Under the pieces are notes generated by a model. It saw only the letters and a program-made list of their open reading frames with translations, did no database searches and was not told where the DNA came from. Positions 41,407 to 51,381 of a stretch of DNA of 64,000 bases are shown in pieces. The first letter of the stretch is position 1, and the number at the start of each line of letters is the position of its first letter. The position numbers and the translations under genes are program-made. The DNA comes from Samsonia erythrinae. GTDB lineage: Bacteria > Pseudomonadota > Gammaproteobacteria > Enterobacterales > Enterobacteriaceae. The stretch spans positions 62,001 through 126,000 of the forward strand of contig NZ_SMBY01000009.1 in the NCBI RefSeq assembly GCF_004342665.1, written 5' to 3'.

Positions 41407-43487
41407 TGAAAGGCCGCCTGCTTAACACCCAACCACTGAGTACACTCGCCGGCGTGGGTGCAAGCCAGGCAGCCAAGCTCGCACGTCTCGGACTGGAAAC
41501 CGTGCAGGATTTATTGCTACACCTGCCTTTGCGCTATGAAGACCGTACGCGCCTTTACCCCATTGGCGACCTTCTTCCCGGGATGTATGCCACCGTAGAA
41601 GGTGAAATTTTACGCAACGATATCACCTTCGGCAGTCGCCGCATGTTGACCTGCCAGATCAGCGACGGCAGCGGTATGCTGACGATGCGCTTCTTCAACT
41701 TTAACGCGGCAATGAAAAACAGCCTCGCGCCGGGGCAGCGAGTTACCGCTTACGGCGAAATCAAGCGCGGTAAAATCGGCGCTGAGATCATCCATCCTGA
41801 ATATCGTATTCAGGGGGATAATACGCAGATTGAGCAACAGGAATCACTCACGCCGGTGTATCCCACCACAGAAGGTGTTCGTCAGGCCACGCTGCGTAAA
41901 CTCACCGATCAGGCGCTGGCCTTGCTCGACGCCAACCCCATTGACGAGCTACTGCCTGATTCGCTGAGCCGCTCGCTTATCAGCCTGCCGGAGGCGCTGC
42001 GCACCTTGCATAGACCACCACCGGATATGCAGCTCAGCGAGCTTGAGCACGGGAAACACCCGGCACAACAACGGCTGATTATGGAAGAACTGCTGGCGCA
42101 TAACCTGAGTATGCTTGCCGTGCGAGCTGGGGAACAGCGGCATAAGGCCCAGCCGCTACAGGCAAAGGACAACATGAAACAGCAGTTGCTCGCCGCCCTG
42201 CCCTTTTCCCCCACGCAGGCGCAAGCGCGTGTCGTAGCGGAAATTGAAACGGATATGGCAAAAGATTTCCCGATGATGCGTCTGGTACAAGGCGATGTCG
42301 GGTCAGGAAAAACGCTGGTCGCCGCGCTGGCGGCGCTGCGCGCGATCGCTAACGGCAAGCAGGTGGCCCTGATGGCGCCAACGGAATTGCTGGCCGAACA
42401 GCACGCGCACAACTTCCGTCAGTGGTTTGAACCGTTAGGAATTGAAGTCGGCTGGTTGGCCGGCAAACAAAAAGGAAAAGCGCGCCAGACACAACAGGAT
42501 GCGATCGCCAACGGGCAGGTGTCGATGGTGGTGGGAACGCACGCAATTTTCCAGCAGCAGGTGAAATTCAACGGATTGGCATTGGTTATTATTGACGAAC
42601 AGCACCGCTTTGGCGTGCATCAACGCCTTGCGCTATGGGAAAAAGGTGAAGAGCAGGGCTTTCATCCCCATCAATTGATTATGACCGCGACCCCCATTCC
42701 CCGCACGCTGGCCATGACCGCCTATGCCGACCTGGATACCTCCATTATTGATGAATTGCCGCCGGGGAGAACCCCTATCACCACGGTTGCCATACCGGAC
42801 TCACGGCGCAGTGATGTTATCGAACGGGTCAACCACGCCTGCCAGCAGGAAGGCCGGCAGGCCTATTGGGTATGCACACTGATTGAAGAGTCCGACCTAT
42901 TGGAAGCGCAGGCCGCAGAAGCCACCTGTGAAGAACTGAAAGCCGCGCTGCCCAATCTCAATATCGGGCTGGTCCATGGCCGCATGAAAGCGCAGGAAAA
43001 GCAGGCGGTGATGCAGGCGTTCAAGCACGGTGAGGTGCACCTGCTGGTAGCGACAACCGTCATTGAGGTCGGTGTTGACGTTCCCAACGCCAGCCTGATG
43101 ATTATCGAAAACCCGGAGCGTCTGGGGCTGGCGCAGCTTCACCAGCTGCGCGGGCGAGTCGGGCGCGGCGCAGTTGCCTCTCACTGTGTGCTGCTCTACA
43201 AAACGCCGATGAGCAAGACGGCGCAAAAACGGCTTCAGGTGCTGCGCGACAGCAATGATGGTTTTGTCATTGCCCAGCGCGATCTGGAAATTCGCGGCCC
43301 CGGCGAGTTATTAGGTACGCGGCAGACCGGCAATGCCGAATTTAAGGTGGCAGATCTCCTTCGTGACCGGGATCTGATCCCGCAGGTACATCGCGTCGCC
43401 CGCCATCTGCATGAACAGTATCCCGAACATGCCACCGCGCTGATCGAACGCTGGCTACCGGAGCGCACGCGTTATACCAATGCCTGA
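41406..43487 (+). CDS. recG: ATP-dependent DNA helicase RecG
   Basis: Superfamily 2 helicase that remodels stalled forks, R-loops and Holliday junctions. The start is ATG 41406 overlapping the trmH stop, giving 693 residues as in E. coli. The N-terminal wedge/OB domain covers about 1-250. Walker A GDVGSGKT is at 296-303, the DEQH box is in VIIDEQHRFGVHQR, and motif VI in QLRGRVGRG. The C-terminal TRG region (LLGTRQTGNAEFKVADL) is complete. In E. coli gltS follows on the opposite strand; here it is absent. Confidence 0.98.
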   Translation: MKGRLLNTQPLSTLAGVGASQAAKLARLGLETVQDLLLHLPLRYEDRTRLYPIGDLLPGMYATVEGEILRNDITFGSRRMLTCQISDGSGMLTMRFFNFNAAMKNSLAPGQRVTAYGEIKRGKIGAEIIHPEYRIQGDNTQIEQQESLTPVYPTTEGVRQATLRKLTDQALALLDANPIDELLPDSLSRSLISLPEALRTLHRPPPDMQLSELEHGKHPAQQRLIMEELLAHNLSMLAVRAGEQRHKAQPLQAKDNMKQQLLAALPFSPTQAQARVVAEIETDMAKDFPMMRLVQGDVGSGKTLVAALAALRAIANGKQVALMAPTELLAEQHAHNFRQWFEPLGIEVGWLAGKQKGKARQTQQDAIANGQVSMVVGTHAIFQQQVKFNGLALVIIDEQHRFGVHQRLALWEKGEEQGFHPHQLIMTATPIPRTLAMTAYADLDTSIIDELPPGRTPITTVAIPDSRRSDVIERVNHACQQEGRQAYWVCTLIEESDLLEAQAAEATCEELKAALPNLNIGLVHGRMKAQEKQAVMQAFKHGEVHLLVATTVIEVGVDVPNASLMIIENPERLGLAQLHQLRGRVGRGAVASHCVLLYKTPMSKTAQKRLQVLRDSNDGFVIAQRDLEIRGPGELLGTRQTGNAEFKVADLLRDRDLIPQVHRVARHLHEQYPEHATALIERWLPERTRYTNA

Positions 43488-43569
43488 TAGCCCCCCGCTC
43501 TCTCAACCATATCCCTTTAAAGAATAAGGAATTACTCATCAGACAAAGTTCATTCCGGCAATGATGCAT

Positions 43570-43607
43570 TAGCAAACGTTTGCTTTCACCGAAGAGATCA
43601 TTAAAAT
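43570..43607 (+). promoter_or_regulatory. xanP promoter overlapped by a PurR-type operator
   Basis: A 14-base perfect palindrome AGCAAACGTTTGCT (43571-43584) fits the PurR operator pattern (ACGCAAACGTTTGCGT). It overlaps the likely -35 TTGCTT (43580-43585), which is 16 bases from -10 TAAAAT (43602-43607). Repression of the xanthine permease by PurR with purine co-repressor is inferred from motif and function. Confidence 0.7.
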
Positions 43608-43640
43608 GCGCACTTTGTCGTTTCAGGAACGCCAACTTAC

Positions 43641-45044
43641 ATGACTACCACCACGGAAACGTCCCGGCCAGAAGCTACTGCCGCTCCCCAACGCAGCGAA
43701 CTGATCTATCGCCTTGAAGACAGACCTCCGCTGCCGCAAACACTGTTCGCTGCCTGCCAGCACCTGCTCGCGATGTTTGTCGCGGTGATCACTCCCGCTC
43801 TGTTGATCTGTCAGGCGTTGGGGTTGCCAGCTCAGGATACACAGCACATCATCAGCATGTCGCTTTTCGCCTCCGGGCTGGCCTCCATTTTGCAAATTAA
43901 AACCTGGGGGCCGGTCGGTTCCGGCCTGCTGTCGATTCAAGGCACCAGCTTTAACTTCGTGACGCCGCTGATTATGGGTGGGCTGGCACTGAAGAACGGC
44001 GGGGCGGATGTTCCCACGATGATGGCGGCGCTGTTCGGGACGCTGATGGTCGCCTCCTTTACCGAAATCATTCTGTCGCGCTTCCTGCACTTGACCCGCC
44101 GCATCATTACCCCGCTGGTTTCCGGCATTGTTGTGATGATCATCGGTCTGTCCCTCATTCAGGTTGGTCTGACCTCCATCGGCGGCGGCTATGCGGCCAT
44201 GGAAAATAATACGTTCGGCGCACCCAAAAACTTACTGTTAGCCGGCGTGGTGCTGCTGGTCATCATCCTGCTTAACCGTCAGCGCAACCCCTACCTGCGC
44301 GTCGCTTCGCTGGTGATTGCCATGGCGGTGGGGTATCTGGGGGCATGGCTCATGGGGATGCTGCCGGAAAACGCGCCAGCACGCCACGAGACGGTCATCA
44401 TGGTCCCCACGCCGCTGTATTACGGTCTAGGCTTTGACTGGAACCTGCTGATCCCGCTGATGCTGGTCTTTATGGTGACATCGCTAGAAACCATCGGTGA
44501 CATCACCGCCACCTCTGATGTTTCAGAACAGCCGGTCAGAGGCCCGCTGTACATGAAACGTTTAAAGGGCGGCGTACTGGCCAACGGCCTGAACTCTTGC
44601 CTTTCCGCCCTATTCAACACCTTCCCCAACTCGTGCTTCGGCCAGAATAACGGCGTCATCCAGCTTACCGGCGTCGCCAGCCGCTACGTGGGATTCGTGG
44701 TTGCGCTGATGTTGATTGCGCTAGGGCTGTTTCCTGCCGTCAGCGGGTTTGTACAACACATTCCAGAGCCCGTTTTGGGGGGCGCCACCATCGTGATGTT
44801 CGGCACCATTGCCGCTTCCGGCGTGCGCATTGTGTCCCGTGAACCACTGAACCGACGAGCAATCATGATTATTGCGCTGTCGCTGGCCGTCGGCCTTGGC
44901 GTCTCACAGCAGCCCCTGATCCTGCAATTTGCGCCGGAGTGGATTAAAACGCTACTGTCTTCCGGTATCGCCGCGGGCGGCATCACGGCTATCGTGCTGA
45001 ATCTGGTTTTCCCGCACGAAGAAAATAGCGTCAGCCCGCAATAA
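43641..45044 (+). CDS. xanP: xanthine:proton symporter XanP
   Basis: Inner-membrane purine permease of the NCS2 (NAT) family with high affinity for xanthine. It has 467 residues (E. coli 463). About 12-14 membrane segments are apparent. The NAT signature [17 protein letters not shown] is present, with the upstream [16 protein letters not shown] segment carrying the substrate-coordinating Glu. It lies between recG and yicH as in E. coli, without gltS. A PurR-like palindrome overlaps its promoter. Confidence 0.93.
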   Translation: MTTTTETSRPEATAAPQRSELIYRLEDRPPLPQTLFAACQHLLAMFVAVITPALLICQALGLPAQDTQHIISMSLFASGLASILQIKTWGPVGSGLLSIQGTSFNFVTPLIMGGLALKNGGADVPTMMAALFGTLMVASFTEIILSRFLHLTRRIITPLVSGIVVMIIGLSLIQVGLTSIGGGYAAMENNTFGAPKNLLLAGVVLLVIILLNRQRNPYLRVASLVIAMAVGYLGAWLMGMLPENAPARHETVIMVPTPLYYGLGFDWNLLIPLMLVFMVTSLETIGDITATSDVSEQPVRGPLYMKRLKGGVLANGLNSCLSALFNTFPNSCFGQNNGVIQLTGVASRYVGFVVALMLIALGLFPAVSGFVQHIPEPVLGGATIVMFGTIAASGVRIVSREPLNRRAIMIIALSLAVGLGVSQQPLILQFAPEWIKTLLSSGIAAGGITAIVLNLVFPHEENSVSPQ

Positions 45045-45062
45045 TTTTTGTCTGGCGCAGAG

Positions 45063-45097
45063 AAAAGCGAGCGGTGATGCAACACCGCTCGCTTTTT
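45063..45097 (+). terminator. xanP terminator
   Basis: Perfect 14-base stem AAAAGCGAGCGGTG (45063-45076) with CACCGCTCGCTTTT (45083-45096), six-base loop, T run at its end. It lies about 18 bases after the xanP stop. Confidence 0.93.
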
Positions 45098-45184
45098 ACT
45101 GTCTGTAACAGCATTACCTATTGAGCCTTCAGGGGAATTACGGCATAAAAACAGTTCCCCTGACGATTGGCATGGACTGACACG

Positions 45185-46876
45185 ATGAAATTTATCGGGA
45201 AATTATTGCTGACGCTGCTGTTACTCGCCTTGCTGGCGCTGGCAATCACCTACGTATTGCTACAAACCCGTTGGGCCGCCGGCTGGATCAGCCAGTGGGT
45301 CAGCCAAAACACCCGCTATCAGCTGTCACTGGGAAACATTAATCATGACTGGTCTGCTCCCGATCGTCTCCAGTTAGCCGACGTCAGCTTTGGTCAGAAA
45401 AACCAGCCGCCAACGCTTACGGCTAAACAGGTTTCAGCGGGTTTTAGCCTGCGCCAGATTACCGAGCCCCGCCATTTCGCCAGCCTGATGCTATCAGGCG
45501 GCACGCTGAACCTTTCACCCCAGGCCACCACACTCCCGATTGAAGCCGACGTCCTGCAATTGCGCACGATGGCGCTACACGCGCAGGACGGTGACTGGCG
45601 CCTGAATGGTCAACAGGTCAACGGCGGGATCATGCCGTGGCAGCCCGAAGCAGGCGACCTACTCGGTAAACAGAGTCAATTCCAGCTCAGCGCCCGCTCG
45701 CTTGAACTCAACGACATTCCGGCCAGCCAGGTTCTGGTTCAGGGAGAGATCAACCACAACCAGCTGATCCTCAGTAATTTCGGCGCAGATGTCGCTCAGG
45801 GGCAACTCACCGGCAACGCCAGCCGTGCAGAAGACGGGAGCTGGCACATTGATCATCTCCGACTCAGCCATGTTCGTTTACAGACCCGAAAAACGCCGGA
45901 AGCGTTCTGGCTGCCCGTGACCGCGCGGCCTTCTGTGACAGTCAACCGTTTTGACCTGATAGATGCCCGTGTAGAAGGGCCGGGATGGGCGTTTATCGAC
46001 CTGGATGTCGCGCTGCAAAATATCACATTCAAACAGAATGACTGGCAGAGCGAAGGGGGAACGCTGTCATTTAATGCAACCGACATTGTGAACGGCAGCA
46101 TGCACCTTATCGATCCGATCGTGAATCTGGATCTGTCGCCAGCGGGCGTGAATATCAAGCAGTTTTCTACACGCTGGGAAGGCGGCTTGCTGCGTACCAG
46201 CGGCAGTTGGCTGCGCCAAAACCACCGTCTGCAACTGGATGAGTTTGTCGTTGCGGGTATGGAATACACGCTCCCCGGCGACTGGCGTCAGCGCTGGCAA
46301 GAGACGCTGCCGTCATGGCTGGCGGAAGTGTATGTACGAAAATTCACGGCCAATCGAAACCTGCTCATCGACATTAACCCGGATTTCCCCTTCCAGATGA
46401 CCGCGCTGGATGGCTACGGCAATGATTTACTATTGGCTCGTGAACACCAATGGGGGATTTGGACAGGCTCTCTGAACCTCAATGCCAGCGATGCGACGTT
46501 CAATAAAGTCGATGTTCGTCGTCCTTCCCTGGCGCTGGTCGCCGACCAACGCCAGATCGCCATCAACGAGCTCAGCGCGTTTACGCAAAATGGCATGCTG
46601 GACGCCAAAGCGACGATCGCTCAGCACCCCGAACGCAACTTTTCTCTGTCGCTGACAGGCCGCGCCGTACCGCTGGATATTCTGACTCGCTGGGGATGGC
46701 CGGAGTCCTCAAACCTCCCTGCGGGAAACAGCAATCTGCAATTGCAGTTGCATGGGCGGCTCGCCGCCGATACGCCGATGAAGCCAACGCTAAACGGGAC
46801 GCTGCAAGGCGTAGATAGCAACGAACGCAGCATCAGGCAGCAGATGCGCCAGGGGATCGTCACCGAAACGCCCTAA
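45185..46876 (+). CDS. yicH: AsmA family protein YicH
   Basis: 563-residue inner-membrane-anchored periplasmic protein of the AsmA-like superfamily (E. coli YicH 569); relatives are thought to bridge lipids between membranes. The start is ATG 45185 (MKFIGKLLLTLLLLALLALA); an in-frame TTG six codons earlier is less likely. One N-terminal membrane helix is followed by a beta-rich periplasmic region with repeated short amphipathic strands (GTLNLSPQ; ARSLELNDIPASQVLVQG). It is monocistronic, convergent with fabY. Confidence 0.9.
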   Translation: MKFIGKLLLTLLLLALLALAITYVLLQTRWAAGWISQWVSQNTRYQLSLGNINHDWSAPDRLQLADVSFGQKNQPPTLTAKQVSAGFSLRQITEPRHFASLMLSGGTLNLSPQATTLPIEADVLQLRTMALHAQDGDWRLNGQQVNGGIMPWQPEAGDLLGKQSQFQLSARSLELNDIPASQVLVQGEINHNQLILSNFGADVAQGQLTGNASRAEDGSWHIDHLRLSHVRLQTRKTPEAFWLPVTARPSVTVNRFDLIDARVEGPGWAFIDLDVALQNITFKQNDWQSEGGTLSFNATDIVNGSMHLIDPIVNLDLSPAGVNIKQFSTRWEGGLLRTSGSWLRQNHRLQLDEFVVAGMEYTLPGDWRQRWQETLPSWLAEVYVRKFTANRNLLIDINPDFPFQMTALDGYGNDLLLAREHQWGIWTGSLNLNASDATFNKVDVRRPSLALVADQRQIAINELSAFTQNGMLDAKATIAQHPERNFSLSLTGRAVPLDILTRWGWPESSNLPAGNSNLQLQLHGRLAADTPMKPTLNGTLQGVDSNERSIRQQMRQGIVTETP

Positions 46877-46915
46877 GCGCAGGGGCGCTAAAGAAACCGG
46901 GGATTCAGACAGCGG

Positions 46916-47857
46916 TTACTCGACCACGGACCCGCCCTCTTCAAGCGGCGCATCCGGCTGAGCAGGAAAGACGATATAAACGCCTTCAAACAGCGCCCCT
47001 TGCGTGTCATCGCCAAACAGCGCGACATTGAGCTGCACGCGCGCCTTGCGTCCGCGCGCGAGGCGATCCAAATCGCCGCTCAGCGACCCCAAATCGGCAA
47101 TCGCACTGGGTCTGCCAGTCACTGGCACACTATAGCGGATATGCGCATCCGCCAGAACGATCGTTCCCCCAAGGTGGCGTTCACGCAGCAATAGCCAGAT
47201 CAACCCCCAGCCGGTAAGCGTAGCAAGAGAAAACAGACTACCGGCAAAAAGCGTTTGATGCGGGTTCTGGTTGCCCGTTTCAGGCATCGTGGTAATAAAT
47301 TGCTTTCCGGTGTACTGGCTTATCCGCACCCCCATTTTTTCACTTAAAGGGATGTGTTCGTACCAGGCCTGCTGTAGCTGACCGCACCAGTCAGGGCGAT
47401 GTAAAATATCATCCAGCGTCGCAACGGGCTTGATCATCAGAAAATGACGTAACGGGGTCGTTTGTGGCGCGGTGATCTCTCCTTGATTAACAAAACCCAG
47501 CTTGGAAAAAAAATCCATCGCATCTTCACGGGCGCTACAAACCACGCGTTTGACGCCTTCCTGACGCGCGACGGACTCCAACGTCATCGCCAGCAGCGTT
47601 CCCAATCCTTTTCCTCTCAGATCGGGGTGAACAGCTAAAAAACGGATCGCGGCTTCGTTATCGGCATTGATGGAAAGCCTGCCAATCGCCACCAGCCTCC
47701 CATGCTCATCCACAACGGTTTGATGATGCGCCAACGCATCATAGGCATCGCGCTCGGAACCCAGCGGCTGATGCAGAGGCTTACGCAACATCTCCCAGCG
47801 AAATTGGTAGTACGCGTCCAGTTCTTCCGCGCTCTCTGGTACTCTCAGATGATACAT
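46916..47857 (-). CDS. fabY: bifunctional GNAT/hotdog protein FabY (YiiD)
   Basis: 313-residue protein annotated in E. coli (YiiD) as fatty acid biosynthesis protein FabY. The N-terminal GNAT acetyltransferase domain (1-150) has the acyl-CoA loop [16 protein letters not shown]. The C-terminal thioesterase-like hotdog domain spans about 165-305 ([32 protein letters not shown]). It is the last gene of the yihX-dtd-fabY series, starting 48 bases after dtd. The exact reaction is not determined from sequence. Confidence 0.9.
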   Translation of the reverse strand: MYHLRVPESAEELDAYYQFRWEMLRKPLHQPLGSERDAYDALAHHQTVVDEHGRLVAIGRLSINADNEAAIRFLAVHPDLRGKGLGTLLAMTLESVARQEGVKRVVCSAREDAMDFFSKLGFVNQGEITAPQTTPLRHFLMIKPVATLDDILHRPDWCGQLQQAWYEHIPLSEKMGVRISQYTGKQFITTMPETGNQNPHQTLFAGSLFSLATLTGWGLIWLLLRERHLGGTIVLADAHIRYSVPVTGRPSAIADLGSLSGDLDRLARGRKARVQLNVALFGDDTQGALFEGVYIVFPAQPDAPLEEGGSVVE

Positions 47858-47905
47858 AACGCTTCCTCTTCAACCGTATCTTGTCAAAACAACCCATGAC
47901 TGACG

Positions 47906-48343
47906 TTATGCCTGTAGCCAGAACGTTACCGGGCCGTCATTTACCAATGCCACTTTCATATCCGCCGCAAATTGCCCCGTTTCTGTGTGAACGCCTTGCT
48001 TACGACACCCCTCAACGAAATATTGATAGAGACGATCGGCCTCGGATGGATGCGCGCCGCGGGAAAACCCAGGGCGCATGCCGCGTTGCGTATCGGCCAC
48101 CAGCGTAAATTGCGACACCACCAGCACACGACCGCCAGCCTGACGAACATTGAGGTTCATTTTCCCCTCATCATCGCTGAATATCCGGTAGCCCAGAACC
48201 CGTTCGCAAAGCCGCGTCGCCTTTTGTTCATTATCGCCTTGCTCAACGCCCAGCAATACCAACAACCCTTTATCGATTTCCCCAACCACCCGGCCTTCAA
48301 CACTAACGCTGGCGCTGGAAACGCGCTGAATAAGTGCAATCAT
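47906..48343 (-). CDS. dtd: D-aminoacyl-tRNA deacylase
   Basis: Proofreading enzyme that hydrolyses D-aminoacyl-tRNA (and Gly-tRNA-Ala). The start is ATG 48343 ([20 protein letters not shown]), giving 145 residues as in E. coli; the open frame continues upstream without a ribosome site. Both active-site elements are present: [17 protein letters not shown] near 79 and the Gly-cisPro motif [10 protein letters not shown] at the C-terminus. In E. coli yihY lies between yihX and dtd; here the gap is only 70 bases. Confidence 0.97.
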   Translation of the reverse strand: MIALIQRVSSASVSVEGRVVGEIDKGLLVLLGVEQGDNEQKATRLCERVLGYRIFSDDEGKMNLNVRQAGGRVLVVSQFTLVADTQRGMRPGFSRGAHPSEADRLYQYFVEGCRKQGVHTETGQFAADMKVALVNDGPVTFWLQA

Positions 48344-48413
48344 AACCCCAACCGCTCCTGATATAATTCTTAACGGGGAATGCACCGTGCGCAGCATCCC
48401 TCTACGATATAAA

Positions 48414-49025
48414 TCATGTCCTGCTCATCGCAACATGCATGACAAAAAAATGTGGCACCACGTGTCGATTGGTCACCAGAATGCTATAAATTCCGAGGCG
48501 TTGCGCAGCCTCGACATTCGCGGGATTATCATCGAAAAAGACAACCTGTGCTGGCGTCACCGCTTCCTGCGCCAGTACATATTGATAAATCGCCAGATCC
48601 GGTTTACGCAGCCCGATCTCTTGCGACAGGTACAGTTTGTCGGCCGCCGCCTCAACTTGCGGGAATAATTCAGGCCAGTATTCACAGTGGAGACGATTGG
48701 TATTCGACAGAATCACCACGCGGTTTCCCTCCTGACGCAGGCACTGCATAATATCAATGACGTCAGAACGCAGCCCGACGAAAATCGCCTGCCAGCCAGC
48801 GGTGAATTGCTCGAAGCTCAGTGTGATGCCCATTTCATTGCACAGTCTACTGGCAAACGTCTCATCACTGATTTCCCCCCGCTCATGCTGTTCAAACGTT
48901 TCCCCCATGACGAAACGCTCTTGCAATGTCGCCAGCGGCGTGCCGCTCAGATGACTCCAGACGCCCAACACTCTGTTGAAATCAATATCAATGATGACAT
49001 TACCTAAATCAAAGATATACAGCAT
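48414..49025 (-). CDS. yihX: HAD-family alpha-D-glucose-1-phosphate phosphatase YihX
   Basis: 203-residue haloacid-dehalogenase phosphatase (E. coli 199), which there releases glucose from glucose-1-phosphate. The start is ATG 49025 ([20 protein letters not shown]). Motif I has the nucleophile Asp6 ([11 protein letters not shown]), motif II is in [11 protein letters not shown], motif III Lys in [11 protein letters not shown], and motif IV in [14 protein letters not shown]. It is the first gene of the yihX-dtd-fabY group. Confidence 0.96.
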   Translation of the reverse strand: MLYIFDLGNVIIDIDFNRVLGVWSHLSGTPLATLQERFVMGETFEQHERGEISDETFASRLCNEMGITLSFEQFTAGWQAIFVGLRSDVIDIMQCLRQEGNRVVILSNTNRLHCEYWPELFPQVEAAADKLYLSQEIGLRKPDLAIYQYVLAQEAVTPAQVVFFDDNPANVEAAQRLGIYSILVTNRHVVPHFFVMHVAMSRT

Positions 49026-49130
49026 GGTCGCCACCTCCTGACGTAATCGTAGGATTTTCACTCTAGCGAGAAATGACAAGGCAGAACAGACAGGAAATAT
49101 GAGGAAAGGTTAAAATGGAAGAAAATACAT

Positions 49131-49160
49131 AAAATTCAGAGCACCCAAAGGTGCTCTGTT
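49131..49160 (-). terminator. typA terminator
   Basis: Perfect 9-base stem CAGAGCACC/GGTGCTCTG (49137-49145 with 49150-49158), four-base loop, followed on the minus strand by AATTTTATGTATTTTC. It lies 29 bases after the typA stop. Confidence 0.8.
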
Positions 49161-49187
49161 ACGTAACGACATAAATTAGCCGAGAAA

Positions 49188-51011
49188 TCAGACGTCTTTG
49201 CTGCCGCGGCTCGCGCGTTTACGATCGTTTTCGGTCAGGTGACGCTTACGAATACGAATCGACTGCGGCGTAACTTCAACCAGTTCGTCATCATCGATGA
49301 ATTCCAGTGCTTGTTCCAGAGACATCTTGATCGGCGGAACCAATACCGTTGCTTCATCCGTACCGGATGCACGCATGTTGGTCAACTTCTTACCGGTCAG
49401 ACAGTTAACTGTCAGGTCGTTAGAACGAGAGTGGATACCGATAATCTGGCCTTCATACACTTCCGCACCGTGGCCCAGGAACAGCTTACCGCGATCTTGC
49501 AGGCTGAACAGCGCAAATGCGACCGCTTTACCCTGACCGTTAGAAATCAGCACGCCGTTCTGACGCTGGCCGATTTCACCCGGACGCACATCATCGTAGT
49601 GACTGAACGTGGAGTACAGCAGACCCGTACCTGACGTCATTGTCATGAACTCGGTACGGAAACCGATCAGACCACGTGCCGGAATCAGGTAATCCAGACG
49701 GATACGACCTTTGCCATCCGGTATCATGTCCTTCACATCACCTTTACGCTCACCCATGGCCTGCATGACTGCGCCCTGGTGTTGTTCTTCGATGTCCAGC
49801 GTAACGTTTTCAAACGGTTCCTGATTACGGCCGTCGATCACACGGTTGATAACCTTCGGACGCGACACCGCCATCTCAAACCCTTCGCGGCGCATGTTTT
49901 CGATCAGAACAGACAGGTGCAATTCACCACGACCGGAAACGCGGAACGCGTCGGCATCTTCGGTCTCTTCAACGCGCAGCGCGACGTTGTGCACCAGCTC
50001 TTTATTCAGGCGCTCCAGGATCTGGCGCGAGGTCACATACTTACCTTCTTTACCGCAAAACGGTGACGTATTGACGTTAAAGAACATGGTAACGGTAGGT
50101 TCATCGACGCTCAGCGCGGGTAGCGCTTCAACATTCTGCGGATCGCAGATCGTATCGGAAATGTTCAGCTCGCCCAAACCGGTAATCGCGATGATATCGC
50201 CCGCTTCCGCTTCCGTCGCGTCGATACGCTCCAGACCGAGGTGAGTCAGTACCTTACCGACTTTACCGTTACGGGTTTTCCCTTCGCTATCAACAATCGT
50301 AACCTGTTGGTTCGGCTTGATTTTACCGCGCTTGATACGGCCAATGCCGATCACGCCAACGTAGTTGTTGTAGTCCAATTGAGAGATTTGCATCTGGAAC
50401 GGCGCATCAATCTCAACCTGAGGAGGAGAAACATGATCGACAATCGCCTGATACAGCGGGGTCATATCTTCCGCCATGTCGGTGTGATCAAGACCCGCGA
50501 TACCATTCAGCGCAGAAGCGTAAATGATCGGGAAATCCAGCTGCTCGTCAGTTGCGTCCAGATTCACGAACAGGTCAAACACCTGATCGACAACCCAGTC
50601 AGGACGCGCGCCGGGACGGTCGACTTTGTTGATAACCACAATCGGTTTCAGACCGTTGGCAAAGGCTTTTTTGGTCACGAAACGCGTTTGCGGCATCGGG
50701 CCATCCATCGCATCAACAACCAACAGCACCGAGTCAACCATCGACATTACACGCTCAACCTCACCGCCGAAGTCGGCGTGTCCTGGGGTATCCACTATGT
50801 TAATGCGGTAGTCTTTCCAATTAATGGCGGTATTTTTTGCGAGGATAGTAATTCCACGCTCTTTCTCCAAATCGTTGGAGTCCATGACACGCTCGGTTGC
50901 TTCAGCACGTTCACCGAACGTTCCGGATTGTTGCAACAACTTGTCGACCAGGGTGGTTTTCCCATGGTCAACGTGCGCAATAATGGCGATGTTACGCAAA
51001 TTTTCGATCAC
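49188..51011 (-). CDS. typA: ribosome-dependent GTPase TypA/BipA
   Basis: Translational GTPase needed for 50S assembly at low temperature and for several stress phenotypes. The 607-residue length equals E. coli. G1 AHVDHGKTT is at 12-20, then [14 protein letters not shown] (G3) and [10 protein letters not shown] (G4). EF-G-like domains II, III and V follow, with the BipA-specific C-terminal domain ([20 protein letters not shown]). It is divergent from glnA, as in E. coli. Confidence 0.98.
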   Translation of the reverse strand: MIENLRNIAIIAHVDHGKTTLVDKLLQQSGTFGERAEATERVMDSNDLEKERGITILAKNTAINWKDYRINIVDTPGHADFGGEVERVMSMVDSVLLVVDAMDGPMPQTRFVTKKAFANGLKPIVVINKVDRPGARPDWVVDQVFDLFVNLDATDEQLDFPIIYASALNGIAGLDHTDMAEDMTPLYQAIVDHVSPPQVEIDAPFQMQISQLDYNNYVGVIGIGRIKRGKIKPNQQVTIVDSEGKTRNGKVGKVLTHLGLERIDATEAEAGDIIAITGLGELNISDTICDPQNVEALPALSVDEPTVTMFFNVNTSPFCGKEGKYVTSRQILERLNKELVHNVALRVEETEDADAFRVSGRGELHLSVLIENMRREGFEMAVSRPKVINRVIDGRNQEPFENVTLDIEEQHQGAVMQAMGERKGDVKDMIPDGKGRIRLDYLIPARGLIGFRTEFMTMTSGTGLLYSTFSHYDDVRPGEIGQRQNGVLISNGQGKAVAFALFSLQDRGKLFLGHGAEVYEGQIIGIHSRSNDLTVNCLTGKKLTNMRASGTDEATVLVPPIKMSLEQALEFIDDDELVEVTPQSIRIRKRHLTENDRKRASRGSKDV

Positions 51012-51162
51012 AGCTTTGCCTCAGGCATTTAGAAATAGCGCGCTATTGTACACGTATTAATCGAGGGACTAAACAAGATCACAAGCATCAATGTTAAACA
51101 ACTCATTGCTGCCTGCTTTGTGATCCCTTTCACGGTGCAAAAGTGCGACAAGCGAATAGCAT

Positions 51163-51179
51163 TGCACCAAATTAGTGCG
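51163..51179 (+). promoter_or_regulatory. NtrC site 2 of glnA
   Basis: TGCACC-N5-AGTGCG, matching the TGCACC-N5-GGTGCA consensus except for two positions in the right arm. It is 32 bases (three helical turns) from site 1, as expected for cooperating NtrC dimers. Confidence 0.75.
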
Positions 51180-51194
51180 TAAATTCACATCAAG

Positions 51195-51211
51195 AGCACC
51201 ATTTTGGTGCT
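51195..51211 (+). promoter_or_regulatory. NtrC site 1 of glnA
   Basis: AGCACC-ATTTT-GGTGCT, perfectly symmetric arms. It overlaps the -35 region of the upstream sigma-70 promoter, so NtrC binding would both repress glnAp1 and enhance glnAp2. Confidence 0.85.
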
Positions 51212-51217
51212 TTAGGC

Positions 51218-51223
51218 TATAAT
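51218..51223 (+). promoter_or_regulatory. glnAp1 -10 box (sigma-70)
   Basis: Perfect TATAAT hexamer in the typA-glnA intergenic region. The -35 position falls on NtrC site 1 and is not well conserved, consistent with an activator-dependent, NtrC-repressible promoter. Confidence 0.65.
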
Positions 51224-51283
51224 GGTGCAGTGGATTTGAGCCAGAAAGCCCCAAAGAGCAACACATTGCACATATTTAAAAAG

Positions 51284-51302
51284 TTGGCACACTTTTAGCT
51301 TT
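51284..51302 (+). promoter_or_regulatory. glnAp2 sigma-54 promoter
   Basis: TTGGCACACTTTTAGCTTT matches the -24/-12 consensus, with GG at 51286-51287 and GC at 51298-51299, 12 bases apart. It is almost identical to E. coli glnAp2. The transcript start is expected near 51310, about 72 bases before the glnA ATG. NtrC sites lie about 70-150 bases upstream. Confidence 0.92.
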
Positions 51303-51381
51303 AGTCTACTCATGGCAACAACATCAATCCACAACGATATTCGTTCCACGACGAAAAAATGACCAATCGGGAGATTCAAGT

